Counted from the stretch's first letter, positions 50,745 to 59,914 are shown. The stretch: DNA of 64,000 nucleotides from JANQOZ01 sp045106555 (GCA_045106555.1 JBGCET010000020.1:1-64000), one strand, 5' to 3'. Notes: generated by a model not told the origin, from the sequence alone. Numbers and translations: made by a program.

Positions 50745-53267
50745 TTGAAATCATTACCCCGTTTTTCGCTGCTTAGCGGCGCCATTGTGGCGGCCCTGTC
50801 AGCAAGCGCATTCCAGCCAGTATTGGCGCAATCTTCCGGTGGGCTGGAAGAAATCGTAGTGACAGCCCGCAAACGGTCTGAGTCGCTGCAGGACGTACCG
50901 GCCGCCGTAACCGTATTTACCCAAACTCAGCTGCAGCGTTCCGGCGTTGAGCGGGCGGCAGATTTCATTTACCTGACTCCCGGTGTATCGATTGTCGACG
51001 CAGCGGAAGTTGCCGATACCCAGGTCAACATCCGGGGCATCAACGGCGCACGCGATGCGGAAAATAGTTTTGCGCTGATTCTGGACGGCATTTTGATGAC
51101 TAACCCGGCCGCACTGAACCGGGAATACACCAACCTTTCGCAGATTGAAATTCTCAAAGGTCCCCAGGGCGCCCTTTATGGTCGCAACGCCTCGGCCGGT
51201 GCCATCATCATTTCTACCGAGACCCCTGACGACGAGTTCAAGGGACGACTGAAAGCCTCTGCCGCTGAAGACAGCACCACGCTGATCGCGGGTTCGATCA
51301 GCGGGCCCATTAACGAGGGCAGCATGTGGTACGGCCTGAACGCAGACTTTCGCAGCAGCGACGGCTTCTACAACAATGTCTTCCTCGGTGAAGACAACGT
51401 TGACGACTTCGAGAACTGGAATCTGGGAGGGCGTCTGATTTGGGAAAACGAAACCACCCGCTGGGACGCCAAGCTGCGTTACGGCGAGGTAGATGCCGCG
51501 TCGATCTCATTTAACGCGGCGTTTGCGCTGCCTGGCTTTGTGGCGGCCCTGACCCCGGTATTTGGCGAGGAATTTGCCAGCCGGTTCAACGAAAATGTAA
51601 ACGACCACGATTTTGTGTTTCAGAACAATATCGATCCACAAAACGATCAGGAAGCGCTGGAGCTTTCGCTGAAGGTTGAGCACAGCTTTGCCAACGCTGA
51701 CCTGACCGGTTGGCTGCTGTACTCCGATATCGAGAACTCCTTGAGTGCTGACGGTACCTCCGGCGCCTTCGGATTTTTCTTTGACCCTGCTACAGGTTGT
51801 CCGGATAACATCAACGCTCTGCTGGCCCAGGGCGTGTCCCTGCCGGCCCCGCAGCTGCTGGTGCCGGTGGAGTTAGGCCCGATTCTGGGACCCTATACGC
51901 CCACCACCTGTGACGGCACTCAGTATCAGGAACGCAATCAGGAAGATCTTAGCTTTGAGGTTCGCCTGTCATCGAACCAGGATTCTGATCTGCGCTGGCA
52001 GGCCGGTGTGTACTATCTGGACATCGACCGCGAAGTGGGCGTAAACACCGGTATTGACCTGGGTAACGGCGTCACCGAAGCGCTGTTTGTCCCTCAGGGC
52101 GGAGCCAACCCCACTGAGCAGCTGGTGCACGACAACTTCGAGTCCGAGGTGATTGCTCTGTTTGGCAACATCGATTACGACGTCAGCGACACCGTCGAGC
52201 TGTCGTTTGCGGCACGTTACGATCGCGAAAGTCGCGATGTCAACAACCTGGTGCCGGTAGATGCACGCAGTCAGTTTATTGATTGTGACGGCCCGCCCTT
52301 TACCGGAGGAGATCCCATTAACACGGGTCTTTGCCCCAGCGTCAATCCTAATGGCGTGATTGCACCGAAGAGCGAAACGTTTTCCGAGTTTCAGCCCAAG
52401 GTGTCGGTTAGCTGGGACGTGACGGACAACACCGCTATTTTCTCCAGCCTGGGTCGCGGATTTAAGAGTGGTGGCTTCAACAACCAGGGTGCTGCGGCGA
52501 CCGCCGACATCTTCATCAACGGCGCGCTTGGGATCGGTGTGCCGGGATCACCCAACGAAGGCTTTATTCCGCTGAATATTCAGGATCAGTTTGACGAAGA
52601 AACCTCCACCGCCTTTGAGGTGGGTTTCAAGTCTCGATTGCTGGACGGAACGCTAAGTCTGGAAGCGGCTTATTACCATACCGAGGTGGATGATCTGCAG
52701 TTCTTCGAATTTCTCGTTGGCGCCTTTGGCCTGCTGCGAGTGGTGACGAACGTTGACGAAGTGGAAATGGACGGCGTGGAGTTTTCCGCCAACTGGGCGG
52801 CGACGGACAACCTGAGCCTTTACACCTCTGCTGCGTTCATCGACAGCGAGATCAAGGCCCACAGCGCTCGACCGGACACCGTGGGCAACGAGTCGCCCTA
52901 CACGCCGGATTACACCTTTAACGTGGGTGGCCGCTGGGAAGATCAAGCCTGGGGTGACTGGAACTACTTTGTGAATGTCGACGTGGCCACCGTGGGAGAT
53001 ACCTGGTTTCACGTTGTTCAGGACCAGCAGCGTCCAACGCTGTTCGGGCCTCCCGGCGATTACACTCTGACTGAGCGTGATTCTTACACCTTGGTCAATG
53101 TTCGGGCAGGACTGGAAAGCAATAACTGGTCGATTGTGGGCTTTGTACGCAACGCCACCGATGAGAACTACCTGGAAGAAGTGATTCCAGCGCCGGAGTT
53201 TGGCGGATCATTCCTGCACCCGGGAACGCTGCGACGAGCTGGGGTTGAGGTGACCTACAGCTTCTAA
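50745..53267 (+). CDS. TonB-dependent receptor divergent from hyuAB
   Basis: An 840-residue outer-membrane receptor. The signal peptide (IVAALSASAFQPVLAQSS) leads to the TonB box and plug: GGLEEIVVTARKRSESLQDVP, VNIRGINGARDAE and ILKGPQGALYGRNASAGAII. Two loops with paired Cys (CPDN...C near 350, C.GP...C near 525) stand out in the barrel, which ends EVTYSF with terminal Phe. The start is TTG at 50745 with AGGAG seven bases upstream. A strong terminator follows. Placement next to hyuAB suggests uptake of their substrate or a larger precursor. Confidence 0.92.
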   Translation: MKSLPRFSLLSGAIVAALSASAFQPVLAQSSGGLEEIVVTARKRSESLQDVPAAVTVFTQTQLQRSGVERAADFIYLTPGVSIVDAAEVADTQVNIRGINGARDAENSFALILDGILMTNPAALNREYTNLSQIEILKGPQGALYGRNASAGAIIISTETPDDEFKGRLKASAAEDSTTLIAGSISGPINEGSMWYGLNADFRSSDGFYNNVFLGEDNVDDFENWNLGGRLIWENETTRWDAKLRYGEVDAASISFNAAFALPGFVAALTPVFGEEFASRFNENVNDHDFVFQNNIDPQNDQEALELSLKVEHSFANADLTGWLLYSDIENSLSADGTSGAFGFFFDPATGCPDNINALLAQGVSLPAPQLLVPVELGPILGPYTPTTCDGTQYQERNQEDLSFEVRLSSNQDSDLRWQAGVYYLDIDREVGVNTGIDLGNGVTEALFVPQGGANPTEQLVHDNFESEVIALFGNIDYDVSDTVELSFAARYDRESRDVNNLVPVDARSQFIDCDGPPFTGGDPINTGLCPSVNPNGVIAPKSETFSEFQPKVSVSWDVTDNTAIFSSLGRGFKSGGFNNQGAAATADIFINGALGIGVPGSPNEGFIPLNIQDQFDEETSTAFEVGFKSRLLDGTLSLEAAYYHTEVDDLQFFEFLVGAFGLLRVVTNVDEVEMDGVEFSANWAATDNLSLYTSAAFIDSEIKAHSARPDTVGNESPYTPDYTFNVGGRWEDQAWGDWNYFVNVDVATVGDTWFHVVQDQQRPTLFGPPGDYTLTERDSYTLVNVRAGLESNNWSIVGFVRNATDENYLEEVIPAPEFGGSFLHPGTLRRAGVEVTYSF

Positions 53268-53290
53268 TCCATCAGACGTTTGAAGTGCCA

Positions 53291-53325
53291 GCCCTCGCCA
53301 TAGCTCGGCGGGGGCTTTTTTTTTT
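53291..53325 (+). terminator. Terminator after the third TonB receptor
   Basis: GCCCTCGCC pairs with GGCGGGGGC (one T-G wobble) around a short loop, followed by ten T residues. It marks the right end of the hydantoinase locus and faces the bioD stop. Confidence 0.85.
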
Positions 53326-53339
53326 GGCGGCCGGGCGAC

Positions 53340-53987
53340 TTACAGTTTTGTGCAGTCGATGTAGCGCGCACCGTCTTCGGGTTTGGCGACTCGTGGAATG
53401 ATGCCCAGCAATGGGGCGTTTATTGCCGCTTCCAGCGTTGCGATGTTTTCCTCCATGAGGGGCATGTGTTGATCGACCGTGTTGCCGATCCAGCCAGCCA
53501 GAACACACCCGTCCCGCTGAATCTTGTCGGCGCTGAGCAGCGCGTGATTTAGACAGCCCAGTTTTAGTCCGACTACTAAAACAACCGGAAGATTCAGCGT
53601 CTTAACGAGGTCCGGCAGCATCAGGCGGTCACTCAAGGGCACCATCCATCCACCCACTCCTTCGACAATCATCCGGTCAGCGGACCCCTGCAGTGATGCA
53701 AAGGCCTGGAGAACGGGGGCTAGCGTTATTTCTCGCTGTTCCTGCCGCGCTGACAGGTGCGGGGACGCGGGTGTAGCGAATTGAAGCGGGTTAAGCCACT
53801 GGGCCTCGATGGCTCGACCACAGGCCGCAGCCAACAGCGTCGCATCGCTGGGGGCGTCAAGGCCTGCTGCAACCGGCTTCATCGCCGTCACTGTCAGGCC
53901 CTGAGTCCTGAAGGCGTGAATCAGCGCGACGCTGGCCCAGGTTTTACCGATCTCGGTATCGGTGCCGGTAACAAAATAGCCGCTCAT
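53340..53987 (-). CDS. bioD: Dethiobiotin synthetase BioD
   Basis: A 215-residue ATP-dependent enzyme forming the ureido ring of dethiobiotin from 7,8-diaminopelargonate and CO2. The P-loop GTDTEIGKT (residues 8-16), MKPVAAG and the GVGGWMVPL segment are characteristic. ATG overlaps the bioC stop by ATGA, making it the last gene of bioB-F-H-C-D. bioA is not present, so diaminopelargonate synthase must be encoded elsewhere. Confidence 0.95.
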   Translation of the reverse strand: MSGYFVTGTDTEIGKTWASVALIHAFRTQGLTVTAMKPVAAGLDAPSDATLLAAACGRAIEAQWLNPLQFATPASPHLSARQEQREITLAPVLQAFASLQGSADRMIVEGVGGWMVPLSDRLMLPDLVKTLNLPVVLVVGLKLGCLNHALLSADKIQRDGCVLAGWIGNTVDQHMPLMEENIATLEAAINAPLLGIIPRVAKPEDGARYIDCTKL

Positions 53988-54835
53988 CCGCGTTTCCGGG
54001 TGCGTAGAGAATCTACCGGAAAAGTCGCCACTTCTCCGTCGCCATCGCGCACTGGGCGACCCACAGGTGCACCTTTGGCGTACCCATAGATCACTTCGAA
54101 GGTGGCGGGAATTCGGTTGTCTACCTTGAGCTGGTTGTATTGTTCAATCATGTCCATCAATCGCTGCTTGCCCATCAGTCCACGGGGTCGATCTTGGCGG
54201 CGATTGCTGGCGCCCCAGGCTTTTAGCTCCGCCATCAACGCTTTCACGCTGGGGTAGGTCAGGGTAATAATTTGACTGTCCATCACAGGGTCACTGAACC
54301 CAGCGCTGAGCAATCCATCCCCCAGATCATGCATGTCAATAAAGTCGCTGACGTGGTTGCCCGGATCGACCGCGCCCCATGAACCTCTGAGTTCTGTCAG
54401 CGTCAGCGGCCCGAAAGTGGTGAACAACAATCCGCCAGTTGGGCTAAGGCATCGCCGAATCTCGGCAAACACACGACCGGGGTCTGGACTCCACTGGAGC
54501 ATCAGGTTGGACCACACCAGATCCGCGCAGCCGTCGATCAGTGGCAGCCAGGCTGCGTCAGCGCACACTTGATCAACCTTTTCATCGCGCCAGCTGTCCA
54601 GCATGCCGGCGGCCAGATCCAGTGCAATCACATGTTCAGTGCCTGCGCGACTGGCCAATGCCCTGCTGGCTCGTCCCGGACCGGCGCCAAGATCAATGAT
54701 CCTGTGAGGGTTTAGCCCCAGCAGATTAAGCCGGTCCAATAGCTCATCTTCGACTGTTTGCTGCAACACCGACGCAGCACTGTAACTGCCAGCGGCGCGG
54801 CTGAAGGCCCGGCTAACGCTTTGGGTATCAAACAT
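53984..54835 (-). CDS. bioC: Malonyl-ACP O-methyltransferase BioC
   Basis: A 283-residue SAM-dependent methyltransferase that methylates malonyl-ACP so fatty-acid synthesis can build the pimeloyl chain of biotin. SRAFSRAAGSYSAASVLQQ near the N-terminus is BioC-typical. The SAM site follows: IIDLGAGPGRASRAL with VIALDLAAGML, then ADLVWSNLMLQWSPDPGRV. ATG at 54835 overlaps the bioH stop by eight bases (ATGTTTGA), so translation is coupled; an upstream in-frame extension would run back into bioH. Confidence 0.93.
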   Translation of the reverse strand: MFDTQSVSRAFSRAAGSYSAASVLQQTVEDELLDRLNLLGLNPHRIIDLGAGPGRASRALASRAGTEHVIALDLAAGMLDSWRDEKVDQVCADAAWLPLIDGCADLVWSNLMLQWSPDPGRVFAEIRRCLSPTGGLLFTTFGPLTLTELRGSWGAVDPGNHVSDFIDMHDLGDGLLSAGFSDPVMDSQIITLTYPSVKALMAELKAWGASNRRQDRPRGLMGKQRLMDMIEQYNQLKVDNRIPATFEVIYGYAKGAPVGRPVRDGDGEVATFPVDSLRTRKRG

Positions 54836-55667
54836 ATCCAGCAACTGGTTGCGACGCGGAGGAATTTTGCGCGAACGCGCAGACCCGTTGGATAAACCTC
54901 TGGGGGGCGCCAATAAAGGGTGCGTGACCACATCGCGCCATCAGCTCAAGCTCGGCTTTGGGAATCCGTTCGGCCAGCCATTGGGCCGCCGCCGGCGGAA
55001 CCAGACGGTCCCGCTGGCCGCTGATAACCAAGGTGGGCTGAATCACCGTTGACGCGCGGGATCGCAGGTCGTTTGTCCGCAGCAGCTCAAGCCCGCTCGC
55101 CAGGGTCGTTTGGCTGGGCGCTGGGTGCTCAGCTGCCAGTGTGTGCAGCTGGCGCAAATCCTGTCGTGGGGTTTTTGCGCCATGGGTTTCCAACATCAGA
55201 AAGCGCTTCCAGGTGGCTTGGTGGTCAAACTCAAGATCTGAGGCAAAGCTGGCAAAGGTTTCGTCCGGCATACCGTCGGGCCAGTCGGGGGCGACCACAA
55301 ATTTGGGGGTGGAAGATACCAGGACCAAACGGCTGACCCGCTGAGGGTGGCTCAAGCTAATCGACAGGGTCACCTGGCCGCCCAACGACCAGCCCAACCA
55401 GGTCGCTGGGCATTGAACGGGGCCAACACGATCCAGCGCGTGGATAATTTCATCGCACAGCCCGGACATATCGCAAGTCAGCGGAATTTGATGGTTCAGG
55501 CCGTGGCCGGGTAAGTCGAGCGTCAGCACCCGGAAATGCTGCCGCCATTGATCGATGCAGGGTTGAAATACACCACAGTGCATTCCCCAACCGTGGATGA
55601 GCACCAGGTCGTTGATTGGTCCGGTCGCGTCTGGCACAGGGGGGTGTACGGTAAAACTAAGCGGCAT
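54828..55667 (-). CDS. bioH: Pimeloyl-ACP methyl ester carboxylesterase BioH
   Basis: A 279-residue alpha/beta hydrolase that removes the methyl group added by BioC, releasing pimeloyl-ACP. VLIHGWGMHCGVF gives the oxyanion segment, and the nucleophile Ser lies in GWSLGG. ISGQRDRLVP supplies the acid, and ARCGHAPF the His. The ATG at 55667 has GGAG six bases ahead, lying within the last codons of bioF; the genes overlap by 11 bp. Linking of bioC and bioH in one operon matches the partner reactions. Confidence 0.93.
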   Translation of the reverse strand: MPLSFTVHPPVPDATGPINDLVLIHGWGMHCGVFQPCIDQWRQHFRVLTLDLPGHGLNHQIPLTCDMSGLCDEIIHALDRVGPVQCPATWLGWSLGGQVTLSISLSHPQRVSRLVLVSSTPKFVVAPDWPDGMPDETFASFASDLEFDHQATWKRFLMLETHGAKTPRQDLRQLHTLAAEHPAPSQTTLASGLELLRTNDLRSRASTVIQPTLVISGQRDRLVPPAAAQWLAERIPKAELELMARCGHAPFIGAPQRFIQRVCAFAQNSSASQPVAGYV

Positions 55668-56814
55668 CAATGGCTCCGGCAATGGCTAGCAGCAGTGGCT
55701 CGAGGTCCGATACCTGATGCGCGGCGTTGAGGGACACTCGTAGTCGGGCGCTATTGGCGGGCACCGTAGGCGGGCGAATGGCAGGCACATGAAATCCCTG
55801 GCGAAACAGGGTCTGGCTCACCCTCAGGGCGTTTTCCGACGAACCCAAAATGATTGGCTGGATGGGCGACTGGGAGTCTCCCAGCGGGAGTCCCAGTGTC
55901 CCTGCACGTTGACGGAACTTGGTGATCAATGTTTGCAGGTGATCGCGCCGCCAGTGGTCTTCCTGAACCCGTCGGAGATTATCCAGCGTCACGGCCGCGA
56001 GAGCGGGCGGCAGGGCGGTCGTATAGATGTGGCTGCGAGCCTGGTTCACCAGTGTATCCACCACGAGCTGTGGGCCGGCTACAAAGGCCCCAAATGTGCC
56101 CAGAGACTTTCCAAAGGTCCCAACTATGATCGGCGCGGCACTGGCATCAATTTGTTCTGCAGCGCAAGCGCCGGCACCGTCATCACCCAGTACGCCCAGC
56201 GAGTGAGCTTCGTCGACACACAGCAAGGCATCGTGGGTTTGCGCCAGTTCAGAAAGAGCCGCCAGCGGGGCCAGGTCCCCATCCATTGAGAACAGACTTT
56301 CGACGACCAGCATGCGCCGCTTAGCCGCCAACGCCAGCTGACGGTTGGCAGCTTCGACATCGTTGTGGCGAAACCTCACCAGCCGGGCTTGCGACAGTTG
56401 CGCCGCGTCAATGAGAGAAGCGTGGTTCATTTTATCCTGCACCACCAGATCGCCACGCTGGGCCAACGCACTGATCAATCCCAGGTTTGCCATGTAGCCA
56501 GTGGAAAATAGCGCCGCCGCCGGTCGCCGAACCCACTGGGCAATGGCTGATTCCAGTTCTTTGTGAATCTGGTGATAGCCACCCAATAGTTGAGCGCTGC
56601 CTGCACCGACGCCCCAGCGGCGAGCACTGTTTGCCAGCACGTCCGCCAGGGCGCTGGATATTTCTGGGGCTTTGCCCAATCCCAGGTAATCGTTACTGGC
56701 GAAATCCTGAAGCTTGTCATCAACTGGGCGACGTTGCCGCCACCGATTGGACTGGCGTATCGCCTGCTGTCTCAGGGCCAGTTCATCAGCCCAAGGTGCA
56801 GGTAATTCCGTCAT
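55657..56814 (-). CDS. bioF: 8-amino-7-oxononanoate synthase BioF
   Basis: A 385-residue PLP enzyme condensing pimeloyl-ACP (or -CoA) with alanine. FASNDYLGLG at the N-terminus, GSAQLLGGYHQIHKELE, FSTGYMANLG, DEAHSLGVLGDDGAG and the PLP-lysine segment GTFGKSLGTFGAF are all conserved. ATG at 56814 gives a family-typical length and N-terminus; no strong ribosome site is seen, and an in-frame TTG at 56874 that overlaps bioB is an alternative. Gap to bioB is about 50 bp. Confidence 0.94.
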   Translation of the reverse strand: MTELPAPWADELALRQQAIRQSNRWRQRRPVDDKLQDFASNDYLGLGKAPEISSALADVLANSARRWGVGAGSAQLLGGYHQIHKELESAIAQWVRRPAAALFSTGYMANLGLISALAQRGDLVVQDKMNHASLIDAAQLSQARLVRFRHNDVEAANRQLALAAKRRMLVVESLFSMDGDLAPLAALSELAQTHDALLCVDEAHSLGVLGDDGAGACAAEQIDASAAPIIVGTFGKSLGTFGAFVAGPQLVVDTLVNQARSHIYTTALPPALAAVTLDNLRRVQEDHWRRDHLQTLITKFRQRAGTLGLPLGDSQSPIQPIILGSSENALRVSQTLFRQGFHVPAIRPPTVPANSARLRVSLNAAHQVSDLEPLLLAIAGAIDAA

Positions 56815-56866
56815 CGTCTGCGAGGCACCCGTTGCGCGCCTCGTCGTTCGCCTATGTGAAACCGGT

Positions 56867-57835
56867 TCAGCCAACTTCCAGCGGTTCGGGCATTCCGGTG
56901 GTCAAACCCAGCCGGGTAAGAAGTTCCAGGTCTGCCTGTTCAGCTGGGTTGTCAGTGGTCAGCAGTTTGTCGCCGTAGAAAATGGAATTGGCGCCGGCCA
57001 GAAAACACAAGGCCTGAAGCTCATCGGACATCTCCGTTCTACCTGCGGACAGGCGCACCACGGAGCGCGGCAGCATGACTCTGGCCACGGCAATGGTGCG
57101 TACGAACTCCAGTGGATCCACCTCGTCTTGACCCGCCATGGGTGTGCCCGGTACCTGCACAAGCCGATTTATCGGCACACTTTCCGGGTGCTCTGGAAGG
57201 TTGGCCAATACGGCCAGCATGCTGCCTCGATCGGCGCGGGATTCGCCCATTCCAACAATGCCGCCGGAACACACTTTCAGGCCCGCCTGGCGAACGTTGT
57301 CCAACGTTTCCAGTCGTTCAGAGAAGTCTCGGGTGGTGATCACCTGATCGTAGTATTCCGGTGAGGTGTCAATGTTGTGGTTGTAATAGTCCAGCCCCGC
57401 ATCTTTCAGCTGTGCCGCGTGGTCTGACTCCAGCATCCCCACTGTCAGGCAGGTTTCCAGCCCCAGCGCTTTGACCTCAGAGATCATTTCCGCGAGGGGC
57501 TTGAGGTCTCGGGCTCTGGGACTGCGCCATGCGCCGCCCATGCAAAACCGGGTGGCGCCGCGCTCCTTGGCTGCGCTGGCAGCCGCAACCACCTGTTCCA
57601 CTGGCAACAGGCGCTCAACCTCGAGCCCCGTCTTGTAGTGGGCGCTTTGGGGACAATATTTGCAATCTTCCGGACATGCCCCGGTTTTGATCGACAACAG
57701 CGTGCTGATTTGAACCTGATTGGGCGAGAAATGGGTTCTATGAGCGTTTTGCGCGTCAAATAACAGGTCGTTAAAGGGTTGATTGAACAGCGCCAGCGCC
57801 TGTTCATTGGTCCAGTCATGTCGCACGGTCGTCAT
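56867..57835 (-). CDS. bioB: Biotin synthase BioB
   Basis: A 322-residue radical-SAM enzyme inserting sulfur into dethiobiotin. The [4Fe-4S] ligands Cys54, Cys58 and Cys61 lie in GACPEDCKYCPQSA. GGAWRSPRARDL, the DYYNHNIDTSPEYY segment and VCSGGIVGMGES are also conserved. It heads the bio operon and is divergent from comF with 71 bp between the starts. No obvious BirA or BioR operator was found in that gap. Confidence 0.96.
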   Translation of the reverse strand: MTTVRHDWTNEQALALFNQPFNDLLFDAQNAHRTHFSPNQVQISTLLSIKTGACPEDCKYCPQSAHYKTGLEVERLLPVEQVVAAASAAKERGATRFCMGGAWRSPRARDLKPLAEMISEVKALGLETCLTVGMLESDHAAQLKDAGLDYYNHNIDTSPEYYDQVITTRDFSERLETLDNVRQAGLKVCSGGIVGMGESRADRGSMLAVLANLPEHPESVPINRLVQVPGTPMAGQDEVDPLEFVRTIAVARVMLPRSVVRLSAGRTEMSDELQALCFLAGANSIFYGDKLLTTDNPAEQADLELLTRLGLTTGMPEPLEVG

Positions 57836-57906
57836 GGCATTTCATCGGGCAGCGGAAGAGCTGTCAGTATTGGATCACCCCGGCTGGCTGTCAACTGGAT
57901 TTGCTT

Positions 57907-58608
57907 ATGAAGGTTTACCATGCTCTGGATCAATTGTGGAATGGCGCATTCCCAGCTACCTGTGTGCTGTGCCACGGGGCCGGCTGCAATGGCATGGCTC
58001 TATGCGAATGTTGCCTGCAGGATCTTCCCTGGCACGGTGGTGGCTGCCGTGTTTGCGCGGACCCATTGACTCAGCAGTACTCGAACCAGCTCCTGGTCTG
58101 TGGTCGCTGCCAGAGGTCACCACCCGCGTTTCAACAGGTTGTTGCGGCGCTGAGCTACTCAACGCCGGTCGATATGCTGGTTCGCAGCTATAAATTTGAC
58201 GGGACTTTGCATCTTGGTCGTCTTCTCAGCGATCTATTTCTGTATCGCTGTGCGCCGCCCAGAGTGGATGTCTTGCTGCCGGTTCCTTTACACGATAATC
58301 GATTGCAGCTTCGCGGATTTAATCAATCCGTCGAGTTGGGTCGATTCCTCGCCCGTGCTCTTAATATTCCGTTGCAATCTGACTGGCTGTCTCGAACCCG
58401 AGATAGCGTCGCTCAGTCAACGTTGCTGGCTCGGGACAGACGGCGCTCGATGGCAGGGTTGTTCATTGGCTCCAGCCAAGTAGCGGGTCAAAAGGTTGCG
58501 CTGGTGGATGATGTGGTAACCACTGGCAGCACCGCTAACGCCTGCGCGCTAGCCCTGCGGCGTGCCGGCGCGGCCAGCGTCCAGGTTTGGACCATCAGTC
58601 GCGCGTAA
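57907..58608 (+). CDS. comF: ComF family amidophosphoribosyltransferase-like protein
   Basis: A 233-residue protein with an N-terminal zinc-binding double-Cys region (CVLCHGAGC, CECC, CRVC, CGRC) and a C-terminal PRTase domain: VLLPVPLHDNRLQLRGFNQS and the PRPP loop VALVDDVVTTGSTANAC. Homologues (ComFC, GntX, YhgH) are linked to DNA uptake or are of unclear function. An upstream in-frame TTG at 57901 would add two residues. Placement divergent from bioB is common in gammaproteobacteria. Its end overlaps the next, convergent gene by 14 bp. Confidence 0.93.
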   Translation: MKVYHALDQLWNGAFPATCVLCHGAGCNGMALCECCLQDLPWHGGGCRVCADPLTQQYSNQLLVCGRCQRSPPAFQQVVAALSYSTPVDMLVRSYKFDGTLHLGRLLSDLFLYRCAPPRVDVLLPVPLHDNRLQLRGFNQSVELGRFLARALNIPLQSDWLSRTRDSVAQSTLLARDRRRSMAGLFIGSSQVAGQKVALVDDVVTTGSTANACALALRRAGAASVQVWTISRA

Positions 58609-59899
58609 GAACCCGCGCACGAAAAATTTGATCCAGGGGGATAGGTATCTGTGCCGACCCACCGGTCATCAATGTGTCGAGGACGACGCTGTCGCCGCTG
58701 ACGCTGATGAGGCGGCCTGTGTATTGTTTGCCCGACCGGGAATTGAGTCGAACGTTAGATCCAATGTGGCTACCAAGATTCCCCAAGCTGACTTTCTTCC
58801 AGCTTCGGGACTGTTGAACGGGGCGTTGAACGGCATTCCCCTCGTCATCCACAGTGTCGGCCAATCGGTCTTCAACGGGCATGATGGGGTAGATGGTCAC
58901 GGGTTGCGGAACCCCTGATGCGATGGCGGAATTCACCTTCAAGAGTTCAAGGATGCGCCAGGGTGGCTGGTTGGCGAGGCGTTCCATGGCCAGAGGTTTG
59001 TCGGGCCTGCTAAGGAATGTCCAGACGCCTTCGCCCTCAGCGAACCGGCGGTACTGATAACTCAGTTCGTCGCTCATCTCATAACCGTCGTCGGTGGTCA
59101 GCTGGCGCACTGCGGCCAGATGGTTTTCGAGAAACTCTTCTGTGCTGATTTCTGCCTGGGCAGCGCAATAGCTGTTGCGTCGGCGATTAAACTCGCTGGC
59201 CTGAAAGGTCAACGACATGCTTTTTAGATTTGATGGGGGCGGTGCATTGCCTCGACGAATGTCTATCAGTTGCTCCGCAGACAACTGTATCTCCATCAAT
59301 ACCTCTGATGCATTGGAGTTTTCCATTACTACCTGTATTTCGATAACGTCAGGCGGCATAAGGCGATAACGAGCGTCGACGTTGGATTCCATATCGGCGA
59401 AACCCATGTTGTTTAAGTCGATGGTCTCGAAGCGGGTAATATCGGCGCAGGCCAGAGTTTCCGTCGTGATACCGCTAATGGATGAGCGCTGACCCTGGCC
59501 CAGAATATCGCCCAGTTCCATTTTCATGCCGTTCAGCGTTAAGCCCATAGAATTAGGCATCTCGCTTCTGCCAAACCCCACCAGCCATAACAATCCAGGG
59601 GTATGAACCACCGCTTCACGCACGGTTACTGGCGGTGCGTCGAGGCCTGGGTCGGGGATGAAGGAAAGATTGTTCACTGTCAGCTTTCCATCGAAACCCG
59701 CGCTGCTGTCAGCTACCGTTAGCGTGCCTGCGCTCGAGACGATGCCCGCCGCCTGCTCCAGGTACTCTTCCAGTTTGTGGTTGGCGTAGAACTTTCCAGC
59801 CACCACGGCAACAACCGCTGCGATGATCAGGTTCCGCAGCCAGACTACCAGGTGTCCCCTGAGACTCCGACGCCGGCGGTATTTCCCGGATTTAGCCAT
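58595..59899 (-). CDS. Single-pass membrane protein with a possible LSm/SH3-like C-terminus
   Basis: A 434-residue protein. A basic N-terminus (KYRRRRSLRGH) precedes one membrane helix (NLIIAAVVAVVAGKFYA), and the rest is probably periplasmic. Middle residues hold beta-rich segments (FDGKLTVNNLSFIPD, GLTLNGMKMELGDIL) that recall DUF748/AsmA-like chaperone proteins, though I cannot name a family. The last 55 residues (GSHIGSNVRLNSRSGKQYTG, then RLISVSGDSVVLDT and PLDQIFRARV) look like a small Sm- or SH3-type barrel. ATG at 59899 precedes the basic start. It lies downstream of the 567-residue lipoprotein gene on the same strand, with a strong hairpin in the 47-bp gap. Confidence 0.78.
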   Translation of the reverse strand: MAKSGKYRRRRSLRGHLVVWLRNLIIAAVVAVVAGKFYANHKLEEYLEQAAGIVSSAGTLTVADSSAGFDGKLTVNNLSFIPDPGLDAPPVTVREAVVHTPGLLWLVGFGRSEMPNSMGLTLNGMKMELGDILGQGQRSSISGITTETLACADITRFETIDLNNMGFADMESNVDARYRLMPPDVIEIQVVMENSNASEVLMEIQLSAEQLIDIRRGNAPPPSNLKSMSLTFQASEFNRRRNSYCAAQAEISTEEFLENHLAAVRQLTTDDGYEMSDELSYQYRRFAEGEGVWTFLSRPDKPLAMERLANQPPWRILELLKVNSAIASGVPQPVTIYPIMPVEDRLADTVDDEGNAVQRPVQQSRSWKKVSLGNLGSHIGSNVRLNSRSGKQYTGRLISVSGDSVVLDTLMTGGSAQIPIPLDQIFRARVLTRD

Positions 59900-59914
59900 G
59901 GCTTACGTTCTCCA

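Noticed and set aside
57836..57906. BirA or BioR operator ahead of bioB
   Set aside because: No sequence resembling the known BirA or BioR boxes could be found in the 71-bp gap.
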